From Frankia alni ACN14a (GTDB taxonomy: Bacteria; Actinomycetota; Actinomycetes; Frankiales; Frankiaceae), in contig NC_008278.1 in the NCBI RefSeq assembly GCF_000058485.1, forward strand, positions 2,226,962-2,290,961: a stretch of 64,000 nucleotides of DNA, written 5' to 3'. The notes beneath the pieces were generated by a model. That model made no database searches, was not told where the DNA came from, and worked only from the letters and a program-made list of their open reading frames with translations. Below are positions 12,989 through 25,224 of the stretch, in pieces (the first letter of the stretch is position 1; each line of letters begins with the position of its first letter). The position numbers and the translations under genes are program-made.

Positions 12989-14407
12989 ATGCGAGTTGTC
13001 GTCGCGACGGAGGCACGGTTCCATCGGGGAGGCGACGACCGTGTGCTGGCGCCCACGCCCGGTGAGGCCTACCTGCACTGGTGCAGCTACCTCGGCGTCT
13101 TCGACGAGGTCGTGGTGCTCGCGCGGGTCGGCGCGGCACCCGGAGACCTGGCGGCGACGGCGTCCTTCCCCGTCGAGGGCGAGCGGGTCCGCGTCGTCGC
13201 GCTGCCGCCCTACCAGGGGCCGGCCGGCTACCTGCGAGCCAGAAGATCGATACTCTCCGTGATTCGCGACGGGCTCGACGTGGGCGGTCAGCTTGCTCCC
13301 ACCCCCCGCCGGCGCGCCGCGGCCGCGGGTGCCGCGCGCCGCGCCTTGCCGCCCGGGCCGATCCCGGCGCCGCGGTCGCCGGCCGGATCCCGCCCCGGCG
13401 CGCGGCCCGCCCGCTCGCCTTACGTCGTGGACACCCGCTACCTGGCGGTGATGCCCGGCATGGTCGGGGCCGCGCTCGTCACCGAGCTGCAGGCCCGCGG
13501 GCTGCCCTACGCCATGGAGATCATCGGCGACGCCGAGGCGGTGGCCGGCGGGATGTTCGGCCGCTGGGCGCGCCGGCCGGCACGGCGCTGGTTGGCCCGA
13601 CGGGCCGCGGGAGCCCGGGCGGTCGGCTACGTCACCCGCGAGACGCTGCAGCGCCGCTACCCGCCGGCGGCCGGAGCGTTGACGGCCGCCTACGCCTACG
13701 GTCGCCTGAGTGCCCAGGACTTCGCCGCGGCTCGGCCGCGTGCCGCCCGGCCGCCGGTGCCGGCGACCCTGGTGACGATCGGCTCGCAGGACCGCCGGTA
13801 CAAGGGCCACGACATCCTGCTGGCCGCGGTCGGCCTGCTCGACGCGTGGGGGCACCGGCTGCGCGTCGTCATCGTCGGCAGCGGGCGCCATCACTCCGCG
13901 CTCGTGCGCGCCGCCCAGCGTGCGGGTCTCAGCGACGTCGTCGAGTTCGTGCCGGCGCTCGACCGGGCCGGCGTGCGCGCCGTGCTCGACGCCGCCGACC
14001 TGTTCGTCCTGCCCTCCCGGACGGAGGGCCTGCCCCGGGTGCTCATCGAGGCGATGGCCCGCGGGGTGCCCGCGATCGCGACCGCGGTCGGCGGGAACGT
14101 CGAGCTGCTCGCGCCGCAGGATCTCGTCCCGCCCGAGGATCCCGAACGGCTCGCCCTGCGGATCACCGAGGTCCTCGCCTCGCCCGGCACGCTCGCCGCC
14201 ATGTCCGCGCGTAACCGCGCCGCCGCCGAGGACTACCGCGGCGAGCGGCTGGCCGCACGGGCGTCGGCCTTCTACGCGGCGATCGCCGCAGACCCGCCGG
14301 CGGACGGCCGCGCGGCGCCGCCACCCCAGCGGGGGACGGTGGTGACGGCGGCGCCGGCCGCGTCGCCACCCGCGCGGACCCCGCAGCCGACGGACCGGCG
14401 ATCATGA
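12989..14407 (+). CDS. Family 4 glycosyltransferase
   Basis: A 472-residue GT-B enzyme. The N-terminal acceptor domain (1 to about 255) is interrupted by an Ala/Pro/Arg-rich insert at about 110-145. The GT4 C-terminal domain has GSQDRRYKGHDILLAA near 268, then the LPSRTEGLPRVLIEAMARG donor-binding motif near 345. The start is placed at the ATG giving MRVVVATEARF; an upstream in-frame ATG would add only a short basic stretch. The stop overlaps the next start (ATGA). It should add one sugar to the lipid-linked repeat unit. Donor unknown. Confidence 0.82.
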   Translation: MRVVVATEARFHRGGDDRVLAPTPGEAYLHWCSYLGVFDEVVVLARVGAAPGDLAATASFPVEGERVRVVALPPYQGPAGYLRARRSILSVIRDGLDVGGQLAPTPRRRAAAAGAARRALPPGPIPAPRSPAGSRPGARPARSPYVVDTRYLAVMPGMVGAALVTELQARGLPYAMEIIGDAEAVAGGMFGRWARRPARRWLARRAAGARAVGYVTRETLQRRYPPAAGALTAAYAYGRLSAQDFAAARPRAARPPVPATLVTIGSQDRRYKGHDILLAAVGLLDAWGHRLRVVIVGSGRHHSALVRAAQRAGLSDVVEFVPALDRAGVRAVLDAADLFVLPSRTEGLPRVLIEAMARGVPAIATAVGGNVELLAPQDLVPPEDPERLALRITEVLASPGTLAAMSARNRAAAEDYRGERLAARASAFYAAIAADPPADGRAAPPPQRGTVVTAAPAASPPARTPQPTDRRS

Positions 14408-15714
14408 CCGCGGACGCCACCTCGACCCCCGTCAGCGCCCTGGAGGCCACCGGACGGACGGCCCCCGGGGACACCCACGTCGATCGGCGGCCGCAGGTCC
14501 CGACCGGGCCCGCGATCGAGTCCCGCCCCGTCGCCCCGGCGGCCGGCGTGACCACCACGGCCACCCGGCCGGGGCCCGGCGACGCCGGTCGGCCCCGCCG
14601 CCCGGTGCGGGTGCTGGAGGTGCTGGGCCGGATGGATCGCGCCGGGGTGGAGCTGCGCGCGGTGAGCCTGCTCCGTCGGCTGGATCCGGAGGAGTTCCGG
14701 CTGGACTTCGCCGTCACCTCCGGCGCCCCGGGTTCGCTGGACACCGAGATCCGTGGACTTGGCAGCGAGGTGTACTACTGCCGGGCCGACTGGCGGTTCG
14801 GCTGGCGGTTTCTGCGGCTGCTGCGCCAGGTCCGCCCCGACGTGGTCCATTCCGCCGTGGCGACCTTCTCCGGGGTGGTGCTCGCGCTGGCCCGCCTCGG
14901 CGGTGTGCGTCGACGGGTGGCGTACTTCGTCAGCAGCGCCGACCGGCACGGCGACAGCCTGCGTGGCCGAGTACAGCGGGCGGTCGGACGCCTGCTGCTC
15001 GACCGGTTCGCCACCGATCTCGTCGCGGTGAGTGAGGCGGCGATGCGGGGGCTGTGGCGGGAGGACTGGCGGCTCGACCCGCGCTGCCGCGTCGTCTACA
15101 ACGGCGTCGAACTGGAGCCGTCCGGGGTCGCCATCGCCGCGCGGCGCCGCGCCGAGGACCTGGCCGAGGACGAGCACGACGTCGTCACCCTCGTCCACAT
15201 CGCCCGCCCGGACCCGCTGAAGAACCGTGCCCGCGCCATCGAGATCCTCGCCGCGCTGCGGGCCCGTTCGGTCCATGCGCGGCTGCGCGTCGTCGGCCGC
15301 CAGGACGACGCCGAAACCGCCCGCCTGAGCGCGCTCGCCGACCGGCTCGGCGTCGCCGAGCACGTGGAGTTCACCGGCGAGGTCCGGGAGATCCCCCGGC
15401 TGCTCGTGGCGTCCTCGCTGCTGCTGGTCACCTCGCTGCACGAGGGCATGCCCACGGTGGTGCTGGAGGCGCTCGCGGTGGGCACCCCGGTGCTCTCGGC
15501 GGACCTGCCGGGGGTCGTCGAGATCGGCCGCCTGCTGCCCGGGGTGGCCACGCTGCCGCTGGCCACGTCGGACGCCGTCTGGGCGGACACCGCCGACATG
15601 CTCACCGCGGTCCCACCGACCATCGAACAGCGCCGCGAGGCGATGCGGCTGTTGCGCCGTTCCCCGTTCACGATGGACACCTGGCAGCGCGACATCACGG
15701 CGGTGTGGTCCTAG
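14404..15714 (+). CDS. Family 4 glycosyltransferase (EpsF-like)
   Basis: 436 residues. After a low-complexity first 60 residues, the GT-B fold starts with VRVLEVLGRMDRAGVELRAV, an opening shared with EpsF/Cap-type transferases. Further on are VVHSAVATFSG, KNRARAIEILAAL near residue 275, and the donor motif TSLHEGMPTVVLEALAVG near 345. It is coupled to the preceding glycosyltransferase by ATGA and sits 3 bases before the polymerase open frame. It adds a sugar in the same assembly line; specificity cannot be inferred. Confidence 0.84.
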   Translation: MTADATSTPVSALEATGRTAPGDTHVDRRPQVPTGPAIESRPVAPAAGVTTTATRPGPGDAGRPRRPVRVLEVLGRMDRAGVELRAVSLLRRLDPEEFRLDFAVTSGAPGSLDTEIRGLGSEVYYCRADWRFGWRFLRLLRQVRPDVVHSAVATFSGVVLALARLGGVRRRVAYFVSSADRHGDSLRGRVQRAVGRLLLDRFATDLVAVSEAAMRGLWREDWRLDPRCRVVYNGVELEPSGVAIAARRRAEDLAEDEHDVVTLVHIARPDPLKNRARAIEILAALRARSVHARLRVVGRQDDAETARLSALADRLGVAEHVEFTGEVREIPRLLVASSLLLVTSLHEGMPTVVLEALAVGTPVLSADLPGVVEIGRLLPGVATLPLATSDAVWADTADMLTAVPPTIEQRREAMRLLRRSPFTMDTWQRDITAVWS

Positions 15715-15717
15715 GCG

Positions 15718-18700
15718 ATGGCCGTCCCCCGCCGTGCCGCCGGACCGTGCCAGTCCCGGTGGCCGTACCCACCCGTCTCTGTGGCCCCCCTCCTGACCGC
15801 CCCGCCCACTCACACCGTCCCGCCCGATCGTGCCGTCCGGCTCGATCAGGTCGCACAGCTCGATCAGGTCGCCCCGCCCACTCGGACCGCTCGGCCCGAT
15901 CGGGGCGCGGCGCCGTCGCGACGGGCGAGCGGGGTGGCGCTCGCCGGCTGCCTGCTGGCCCTGTTCGCGGTCGCGGCCTGGTCGTCGTCGTTCGCCGCGC
16001 TGGCGGAGCACTCCGCCGCCCGGCTCAGCGTCGCGGTGGTCGCCGGCTGCGTGCTGCTGTGCGTCCGGGCCCAGCCGCGTGGGGTGTGGGCCTGCTCGTC
16101 GGTCTACCTGATCACCCTGTCGGTGTTCCACTTCGGGGTGGCGGCGCTGTTCGCCACCGGCACCTCCTTCGACCGGATCCGCGCTCAGTACGACTTCCGC
16201 TGGCTGGGCGTCTACCCGATGAGCCGGCTGTTTGCCGTGGCCACCCTGGGGGTCGTCAGCGCCGCGGTGGGCGTGGCGGCGATGACGTGCCTACGGGCCG
16301 TGCGTGCCGGCGGCGAGAGCTCCGAGCCCGCCGCGATCCACCGGTCGGGTGCCGCCGCGGATCGAGCGGCCGGCGCCGTGGACTGGCCCGCCCCCGCGGA
16401 TCGGCCGGCCCTCCCGGATCGACCGGACCTGCGTGCGCCCGTCGGATTCGCGTTGCTCGCGGTGTCGGTCCTCGGACTCGTCGCGATCGTGCTCGCCACC
16501 GGCGGAATCGGGCTGCTGTTCGGGTCGTACGCCGCGGTCGGCGAGACGGCGCTGCGCGGTCCGCTGGTGCCCTACGTGCTGCTGGGCCTGGGCCTGGGCC
16601 TCGTGCTCGCGGTCATCGGCGGGCCGAGCCGGTGGCGCACGGCGGCTCTGGTGGTGTTCGCCCTGTTCGCGGTCGTGGCGCTGCCGCTCGGGCTGCGGGG
16701 CGAGGTGATGTTCCCGGCCGTCGCGGCGGCGGCGGTGGCCGCCCGGCGACGCATCGTGGTACGCGGGGTCGTCGTCCTGCTCGGCGCGGTCATCCTGCTC
16801 GCGTTGATCGGTGGGCTGCGGGAGATCCGCCAGTCCGGCCTCGCCGCCACCCGGCTCGGCGCCATCACCTTCAGCCCCGTCGACGGGATCGCCGAGCTCG
16901 GGGCCTCGATTCGTCCGATCGGGTCGGTGCTCGAGTGGCGCGACGAGTTCGGCGAGCGCCCGCCCGCGGGCTCGACCTTCTACGGCCAGATCGACCGGTT
17001 GGTGTCCGGGCGGCTTCTCGGCCTCCCGCAGCCCCCCCAGTTCAGCGACGAGCGGCTGTTCAACGTGCTGATGCTCGATCGGGAGGGTCCCATCGGGGGG
17101 TCGCCGATCGCCGAGGCCTACTACAACTTCGGCGCTCGCGGCGTCGTCGGCTTCCTGCTGCTGACCGGACTCGTGGTGGCCTGGATGGACCATGGCCGGT
17201 CCGGGCGCGGGACGGACACGGCCTGCCTCGTCCTGCTCGTCCCGTTGATCACCGAGGTGCGCAACGCCTTCGCGGCGGTGCCGGTCCAGGTGATGCTCGG
17301 ACTGGGCGTGCTCGGGCTGACCCGGGCCGCCGAGATCGTGGCCGCCCGCACCCCCCGCACCGCCCCCACCCGGGCGCGCCGGGATCCGCCGCGGCCCAGC
17401 CCGACTCGCCCGCGCCCGCCTCGTCGCGCCGGGCAGTCCGGGCAGATCGGGCGACCCTGGCAGACGGGGCAGAAATGGCAAAAAGGGCGGTCGGGGCGGG
17501 CGCCGGTCGGGCGGCCTGGGCAGATCGGGCGGCTACCGGAGCAGGTGGTGCGACGGGCCAGGCGCGCGGGGCAGCAGTCCCTGCCGGCGTGGTCCGAGTC
17601 GGCGGTGGCGGTGGGAGCGTCGGTCAGGGGGCCGTGGATGACGGTGGACCCCGCACCGTCCACGCTCGGTCGGCGGGTGGGCATGGCGCACCCCTACCGC
17701 GGGATCGGCCGGGTCGGCGCGGTGGTCACCGGGTGGCTGGGGTTGTCCGCTCTCGCCAGCCTGGGCCAGGCGGTGGTCACCGCGCGGATGCTGCCCCTGA
17801 GCGGGCGCGGGGCGCTGGTGGTCCTGCTGACGGTCTCCGCGTTGGGCTCGCTCGTCGGCGGGCTCGGCACGAACGTCGCGTTCCGTCACTACTTCGGCCG
17901 CGGCGACCCGCGGGTGTCCCTCGGCGACTACCTGGGCCTCTCCGCCGCCGCGGCCCTACCCGCCGCCGCCCTGATCACCGTGGCGTCGCTGCAGGTGATC
18001 CACCTGTCCGGCGGGGCGCGGGTGGATGCCGCTCTGGTGCTCGCGATCGCCGTCCTCGCCGCCGCGAACCTGCTCGCCGTGCAGGTGCTCGACGCGCTCA
18101 ACGCCGCCGGCTCGATCGTGCTGGCCGCCGGGCTCGTCGCCGCCACCGGGCTCGCCCAGCTTGGGCTGCTGCTGGCCGGCCCGCGCCATCCGTCCCTGGC
18201 GCACATCCTGGTGATCCTCGCGCTGTGCTGGGCCGCGCAGGCGGTGACCGGGGTGACGGCGCTGGCCCGGATGGGCCTGTCCGTGCGGCCGCGGGCCGAC
18301 CCGCGGGCCTGGCGGCTGCTGGTCGTCAAGGGCGTCCCCGCGCTCGGGCTCAACGTGGGCGCGACGATGGCGTTCCGGTTCGACCGGCTGCTGGTCGCGG
18401 CCTTCGGCGGCGCCGGCGCCGCCGCCGTGTACTCGATCGCCGCCGCCACCGGCGAGGCACTGCGACTGCTGCCCGGTTCGGTCGGCCAGGTGGTCTTCCA
18501 CCGCGCCGCGCGGGGCGTGCTGTCCCGCGCGGCGCTGCGGACGGTGACCCGCAGCCTGCTCGCCCTTCTGCTGGTCGCCGCGGCCGTCCTCGCGCTCGCC
18601 GCGCCGTGGCTGGTGCGGACCCTGTTCGGGCCGGGCTATGCCGCGGCGGTCACCCCGATGCGCCTGCTGCTGGTCGCCGAACTCCTGCTGGCCCCGTTCC

Positions 18701-20037
18701 TGGTCGAGTGTCGGGCGTTGACGGGCCTCGGCCGCACCGGTGCGGCCGGTGGCGCCGGGCTGCTCGGCCTGGCCGTGTCGCTGGCGACCTACCCGGTGCT
18801 CGTGCCCTGGCGGGGACCCGCCGGCGCCGCGATCGGCAGCATGCTCGCCTACGCGCTCATGACGGCGCTGGCCCGCCGTGCGCTGCGGGGGGAGCTCGTC
18901 GCCCCGTTCGCCCGTCCCGCCGTGCCGCCGACGGTTGCCATTCTCCGCGTCGCCGACCTCGTCTCGCCCGTCCGGACCAGGTCGTCCGCGCGAGCCGGGC
19001 GGGGACGGTCGGCTGCCAGTCCTCGGAAAGGGGAGGCCCTGATGGCACCACATCCGGCGCGCGACACCCTCGTCGTCGAGCCGACCGCTCACGGCGGGCG
19101 GCTGGTGTTCTACCGCCGGGCGGCCGACGCCGCCTACTGGGACGAGCTGTGGGACGCCCAGCCCGCGGACTACCGCCGAGCCCGCGCGGGCCATCTCCCG
19201 CTTCACCTGCGCCGGGCCGTCCGTCGCCACCTGCGGCCGGGCGGCCGGGTCCTGGAGGCCGGGTGCGGGCCGGGGCAGTTCAGCGTCGCGATGGCGGCGC
19301 GGGGATTCGCCGTCGAGGCGGTGGACTGGGCGCCGCGCGCCGTCGAGCGGCTGCGCGCGGCCGCTCCCGAGATCCGCGTCTGGCAGGGCGACGTCCGCCG
19401 GCTCGACGTGCCCGACGGGCGGTACGACGCCGTCTACTCGCCGGGCGTGTGCGAGCACTTCGAGGACGGCCCGCAGGAGGTGCTGCGCGAGACCCTGCGC
19501 GTGCTGCGACCGGGCGGGATCGCGCTGGTCTCCACGCCGTGCTTCAGCCCGCTGCTGCGCGTCCTGAGCCGCGGCGCCGGGGCTGGTGGTGCCCGGGCTG
19601 GTGGCGTCGGCGCCGGTGGCGCCGGGTATGAGGGCGCCGGCGTTGGTGGCGCGGGCTCCGGCGGGGGGCCGGTCTGGCTGCCGCGGCCGCGTGCGGGTGC
19701 GGGTGAGTTCTACCAGTACGCCTTCACCCCGGCGGAGCTGGCCGCCGTGCTGCGCGCCGTCGGCTTCGAGCGGGTGCGGGCGCATCCCTACGGAGCGCTC
19801 GCCACGGCGCTGGAGTTCACCGCCGCCGGCCGGGCCGTGTCCACCCGCGTTCCCCGCCCGCACCTGCGGCCGCTGGAGGCCGCCCTCGACCTGCTCGGCG
19901 CGGCCCACCTGTCCGGCCGGGCCTGCCTGTGGGTGGCCCGCCGGCCGGCGCACCCGCCGGGGTCGAGCCGCGTCCCGCGACCCGCGGCGTCGCCCGCCGC
20001 CCTCCCGTCCACGACCCGGAAGGACCGTTCCGCATGA
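15718..20037 (+). CDS. Wzy polymerase - Wzx flippase - SAM methyltransferase in one open frame
   Basis: One uninterrupted frame of 1439 residues holds three polysaccharide functions. Residues about 70-550 are a multi-spanning polymerase with the GGSPIAEAYYNFG motif near 462 typical of oligosaccharide repeat-unit polymerases. Residues 550-655 are a basic Gln/Gly/Arg-rich linker. Residues about 656-1080 are a polysaccharide-exporter flippase with around twelve helices. Residues 1109-1439 are a class I methyltransferase with LEAGCGPGQFS near 1180. Two internal ATGs have ribosome sites: 17638 (AGGGGG, spacing 6) and 19042 (GGGGAGG, spacing 5). The flippase and methyltransferase could therefore also be made alone. 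The first 65 residues are low complexity, so the true start may be later. The stop overlaps the next gene (ATGA). Confidence 0.8.
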   Translation: MAVPRRAAGPCQSRWPYPPVSVAPLLTAPPTHTVPPDRAVRLDQVAQLDQVAPPTRTARPDRGAAPSRRASGVALAGCLLALFAVAAWSSSFAALAEHSAARLSVAVVAGCVLLCVRAQPRGVWACSSVYLITLSVFHFGVAALFATGTSFDRIRAQYDFRWLGVYPMSRLFAVATLGVVSAAVGVAAMTCLRAVRAGGESSEPAAIHRSGAAADRAAGAVDWPAPADRPALPDRPDLRAPVGFALLAVSVLGLVAIVLATGGIGLLFGSYAAVGETALRGPLVPYVLLGLGLGLVLAVIGGPSRWRTAALVVFALFAVVALPLGLRGEVMFPAVAAAAVAARRRIVVRGVVVLLGAVILLALIGGLREIRQSGLAATRLGAITFSPVDGIAELGASIRPIGSVLEWRDEFGERPPAGSTFYGQIDRLVSGRLLGLPQPPQFSDERLFNVLMLDREGPIGGSPIAEAYYNFGARGVVGFLLLTGLVVAWMDHGRSGRGTDTACLVLLVPLITEVRNAFAAVPVQVMLGLGVLGLTRAAEIVAARTPRTAPTRARRDPPRPSPTRPRPPRRAGQSGQIGRPWQTGQKWQKGRSGRAPVGRPGQIGRLPEQVVRRARRAGQQSLPAWSESAVAVGASVRGPWMTVDPAPSTLGRRVGMAHPYRGIGRVGAVVTGWLGLSALASLGQAVVTARMLPLSGRGALVVLLTVSALGSLVGGLGTNVAFRHYFGRGDPRVSLGDYLGLSAAAALPAAALITVASLQVIHLSGGARVDAALVLAIAVLAAANLLAVQVLDALNAAGSIVLAAGLVAATGLAQLGLLLAGPRHPSLAHILVILALCWAAQAVTGVTALARMGLSVRPRADPRAWRLLVVKGVPALGLNVGATMAFRFDRLLVAAFGGAGAAAVYSIAAATGEALRLLPGSVGQVVFHRAARGVLSRAALRTVTRSLLALLLVAAAVLALAAPWLVRTLFGPGYAAAVTPMRLLLVAELLLAPFLVECRALTGLGRTGAAGGAGLLGLAVSLATYPVLVPWRGPAGAAIGSMLAYALMTALARRALRGELVAPFARPAVPPTVAILRVADLVSPVRTRSSARAGRGRSAASPRKGEALMAPHPARDTLVVEPTAHGGRLVFYRRAADAAYWDELWDAQPADYRRARAGHLPLHLRRAVRRHLRPGGRVLEAGCGPGQFSVAMAARGFAVEAVDWAPRAVERLRAAAPEIRVWQGDVRRLDVPDGRYDAVYSPGVCEHFEDGPQEVLRETLRVLRPGGIALVSTPCFSPLLRVLSRGAGAGGARAGGVGAGGAGYEGAGVGGAGSGGGPVWLPRPRAGAGEFYQYAFTPAELAAVLRAVGFERVRAHPYGALATALEFTAAGRAVSTRVPRPHLRPLEAALDLLGAAHLSGRACLWVARRPAHPPGSSRVPRPAASPAALPSTTRKDRSA
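19030..19044 (+). promoter_or_regulatory. Internal ribosome-binding site and ATG for the methyltransferase part
   Basis: GGGGAGG at 19030-19036 lies five bases before ATG 19042, inside the long frame and exactly where the methyltransferase domain begins (MAPHPARDTL). This suggests that the methyltransferase is translated separately, in addition to or instead of as a fusion. Confidence 0.55.
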
Positions 20038-21980
20038 AGATCGCCACATTGGTCAAGACCGGGGACGGGCCGTTGTGGATCATTCCGCACGTGCTCGCCG
20101 CGCGGGAGTCCGGCGACCAGGTGGTCGTGCTGCTGCCCGCGCCCGACCACACCGACAGCCGGGTGGCGCGTGAGCTGACGGCGCTGGGGATCGAGGTCGT
20201 CGAGAGTCCGGCTCCCCGGCGCCGCGCGTCGCCGGCCGCGCAGATCGTCGGGATCGTTCGGCTGCGGGCGAGGCTGCGCGAGCTCGGCGTCGACGTCGTG
20301 CACTACCACCTGTACGCGTCGGCGCTGGCGGTCCGGCTCGCCACCCTGGGTACCCGGATCACCCGGGTCTACATGGTCGCGGGGCCCCTCTACCTGGACA
20401 ACACCCCGATCCGGTGGGCCGAGCGGGTGCTGTGCCGGCTCGACCACCTGCTCATCGCGTCCAGCGCGGACATCCGCGGCCGGTACGCGGCCCTCGGACT
20501 GCCGGCGCACCGGATGCGCACCCTGTCCTACGGCGTCGACCTGGAGCGCTTCAGCCCGGCCGACGACGAGCGGCGGCGGGCGGCGCGGGCGCAGCTCGAC
20601 CTCGGCGAGGACGAGTTCGTCGCGGTCTGCGTGGCCTACTTCTACCCGCCGAAGCGGCTGGTCCATCCGGGCCAGGGCGTCAAGGGCCACGAGGTGCTCC
20701 TCGCGGCGTGGGCCCGCTTCGCCGAGCGGGGCGGCCGCGGGACGCTGATCCTGCTCGGTGGGGGCTACGGCGAGGCCGGCGAGCGCTACCGCGAGCAGGT
20801 CCGGGCATGGGCCGCCCGGCTGCCCGGCAACGAGTGGGTGCGCTGGGTCGACAGCGTCACCGACGTCCGGCCGTTCTACGCGGCCGCGGACGTCAACGTC
20901 GTGTCGTCGTGGTCGGAGAGCTACGGCGCCGGGGCCGAGGCGTCCGCGTGCGGGGTTCCCTCCGTCGCCACCGCGGCCGGCGGGCTGCCGGAACTGGTCG
21001 ACGAGGAGACCGGCTGGCTCGTCGGACTCGGCGATGCCGTGGCGATGGCGGACGCCCTGCAGGAGGCCGCGGCCGGCCGGCGCACGCCCGTGGCCCGCCG
21101 CCGCGGCGAGGCGGCCCGGGTGCGGGCGGAGAAGCTGCTCGACCGCCGGGCGCTCAGCCACGATGTGGTGGCGGCACTGCACCACGCCGCCCGCGTGCGG
21201 CAGGCGCCGCGCCGCGGGCTGCATCGGGCGCCGTCCCCGAGGCCCTCCTCGGGTCAGTCGTCCCCGTCCTCCCCGCCCTCCCAGCCATCCCGGCCATCCC
21301 ACCCATCCCGGCCGTTCCCGTCGCTCTCTGCGCTCCTGGCGGCCCGTCGGGCCGGGAGGGACCGGCCGGACAGGGGGGCGTTGGCCGGGCAGGTCCGCCG
21401 GTCGTCGCTCGCGGCGCTGCCCGGTCGGGCGGCGCGGGCGGCCGTCCGCACCTACCTGCTGCGCACCGATCCGGTGGGGTACGCCCGCAGCATCGGGGTG
21501 CGGCTGGGCGCGGACTGCCGGTTCATCGGGGTCACCGCCGCCACCTTCGGCACCGAGCCCTACCTGATCAGGCTGGGTGAGCGGGTGGCCATCGCCGACG
21601 GCGTCCGGTTCATCACGCACGACGGCGCGGCGACCCGACTGCGCCGGGAGCACCCCGACATCGACGTGGTCGCGCCCATCCGGGTCGGCAACGACACCGC
21701 GATCGGGATGAACGCGATCATCATGCCCGGCGTCACGATCGGCTCCGACGTGGTGATCGCCGCCGGCTCCGTGGTGATGCGCGACGTCCCGGCGCGGTCC
21801 CTGGTCGCCGGGGCGCCGGCCCGGGTGGTGACCGACGTCGAGCAGTGGGAGCGGCGGATGCTCGCCCGCTCGGTGGGCACCGGGGCGATGAGCCCGCAGC
21901 GCAAGCGGGAGGTGTTCCTCGACCGGTTCGCGGCGGAGCTCGCGGCGGATCCGTCTGATATTGTTAGCACCGCTAATTAA
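20034..21980 (+). CDS. Family 4 glycosyltransferase fused to a hexapeptide-repeat acyltransferase
   Basis: A 648-residue bifunctional protein. Residues 1 to about 390 form a GT4 transferase: [20 protein letters not shown], then [10 protein letters not shown], then the donor-site region [21 protein letters not shown] Ser/Pro-rich linker (about 400-430) joins it to a left-handed beta-helix acyltransferase at about 470-620. Its hexapeptide turns read as [23 protein letters not shown]-like repeats, ending VAGAPARVV as in maltose/serine acetyltransferases. A single protein could add a sugar and O-acetylate it or the chain. The ATG at 20034 overlaps the preceding stop; an upstream in-frame start would add only antisense-looking residues. 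Last gene of the plus arm. Confidence 0.85.
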   Translation: MKIATLVKTGDGPLWIIPHVLAARESGDQVVVLLPAPDHTDSRVARELTALGIEVVESPAPRRRASPAAQIVGIVRLRARLRELGVDVVHYHLYASALAVRLATLGTRITRVYMVAGPLYLDNTPIRWAERVLCRLDHLLIASSADIRGRYAALGLPAHRMRTLSYGVDLERFSPADDERRRAARAQLDLGEDEFVAVCVAYFYPPKRLVHPGQGVKGHEVLLAAWARFAERGGRGTLILLGGGYGEAGERYREQVRAWAARLPGNEWVRWVDSVTDVRPFYAAADVNVVSSWSESYGAGAEASACGVPSVATAAGGLPELVDEETGWLVGLGDAVAMADALQEAAAGRRTPVARRRGEAARVRAEKLLDRRALSHDVVAALHHAARVRQAPRRGLHRAPSPRPSSGQSSPSSPPSQPSRPSHPSRPFPSLSALLAARRAGRDRPDRGALAGQVRRSSLAALPGRAARAAVRTYLLRTDPVGYARSIGVRLGADCRFIGVTAATFGTEPYLIRLGERVAIADGVRFITHDGAATRLRREHPDIDVVAPIRVGNDTAIGMNAIIMPGVTIGSDVVIAAGSVVMRDVPARSLVAGAPARVVTDVEQWERRMLARSVGTGAMSPQRKREVFLDRFAAELAADPSDIVSTAN

Positions 21981-22023
21981 ATGGGCGCACGTCCTCCCGG
22001 GCCGCCGTACGGTGGGATCCGGC

Positions 22024-22047
22024 GGCCCCGCCCCGACGGGCGGGGCC
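22024..22047 (+). terminator. Hairpin terminator ending the polysaccharide plus arm
   Basis: A perfect 10-bp stem (GGCCCCGCCC) with a CGAC tetraloop lies 44 bases after the last glycosyltransferase stop. The rest of the 308-base gap to aconitase holds no other gene that I can support. Confidence 0.65.
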
Positions 22048-22288
22048 GATCGAGCCCCGGTGGGCGCGGTCGCGTCGGCTGTGTCACAACCCCTCGGGCG
22101 CGATCCCGCAAGGTGGGAAATGCCAGGATGGACACGAGCCGGTCGATGATGGCCGACGCCGCGGGCGGCCCTGCGCCTACGCCAGCCGCCGTCGGCGGCG
22201 TCGCCATGGCGTTGCCGCAGGGGCGCGGCCATGGTGGCAAGCCCCGCCGTCCGCGGGTGACGGACGACGGGTCACGAGGAGGAGAACG

Positions 22289-25062
<2,774 letters not shown>

Positions 25063-25072
<10 letters not shown>

Positions 25073-25104
25073 TCGACCTGCTCTAGTCGACCTGCTCGCG
25101 TCGA
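25063..25104 (+). repeat. Three tandem 14-bp copies spanning the acnA stop codon
   Basis: The unit CCTGCTCTAGTCGA occurs twice exactly and a third time with two substitutions. The first copy contains the acnA stop TAG and the second repeats it, so the duplication left a back-up stop in the 3' region. Confidence 0.85.
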
Positions 25105-25113
25105 CGATCGTCC

Positions 25114-25145
25114 GGTCCCGGCCGGGGCATGTGCCGGCCGGGACC
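25114..25145 (+). terminator. acnA terminator hairpin
   Basis: A perfect 12-bp stem (GGTCCCGGCCGG and complement) with an 8-base loop lies 42 bases downstream of the acnA stop. There is no U-tract. Confidence 0.75.
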
Positions 25146-25224
25146 TCGCGGTCCGGGCCAGCGTGCTCCGGCCGGGCCGCGAGGCTCAGCCCACGTCGTC
25201 GCGGCGGTGCGCCGCGGGGCACTG

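Noticed and set aside
15054-19631. A 1525-residue plus-strand frame overlapping the polymerase-flippase frame
   Set aside because: Its product is Arg/Gly/Pro-rich with no membrane helices or motifs, whereas the other frame has three clear domains.
17956-22232. Long minus-strand frames opposite the flippase, methyltransferase and glycosyltransferase
   Set aside because: No domain signatures; composition is that of antisense GC-rich sequence.
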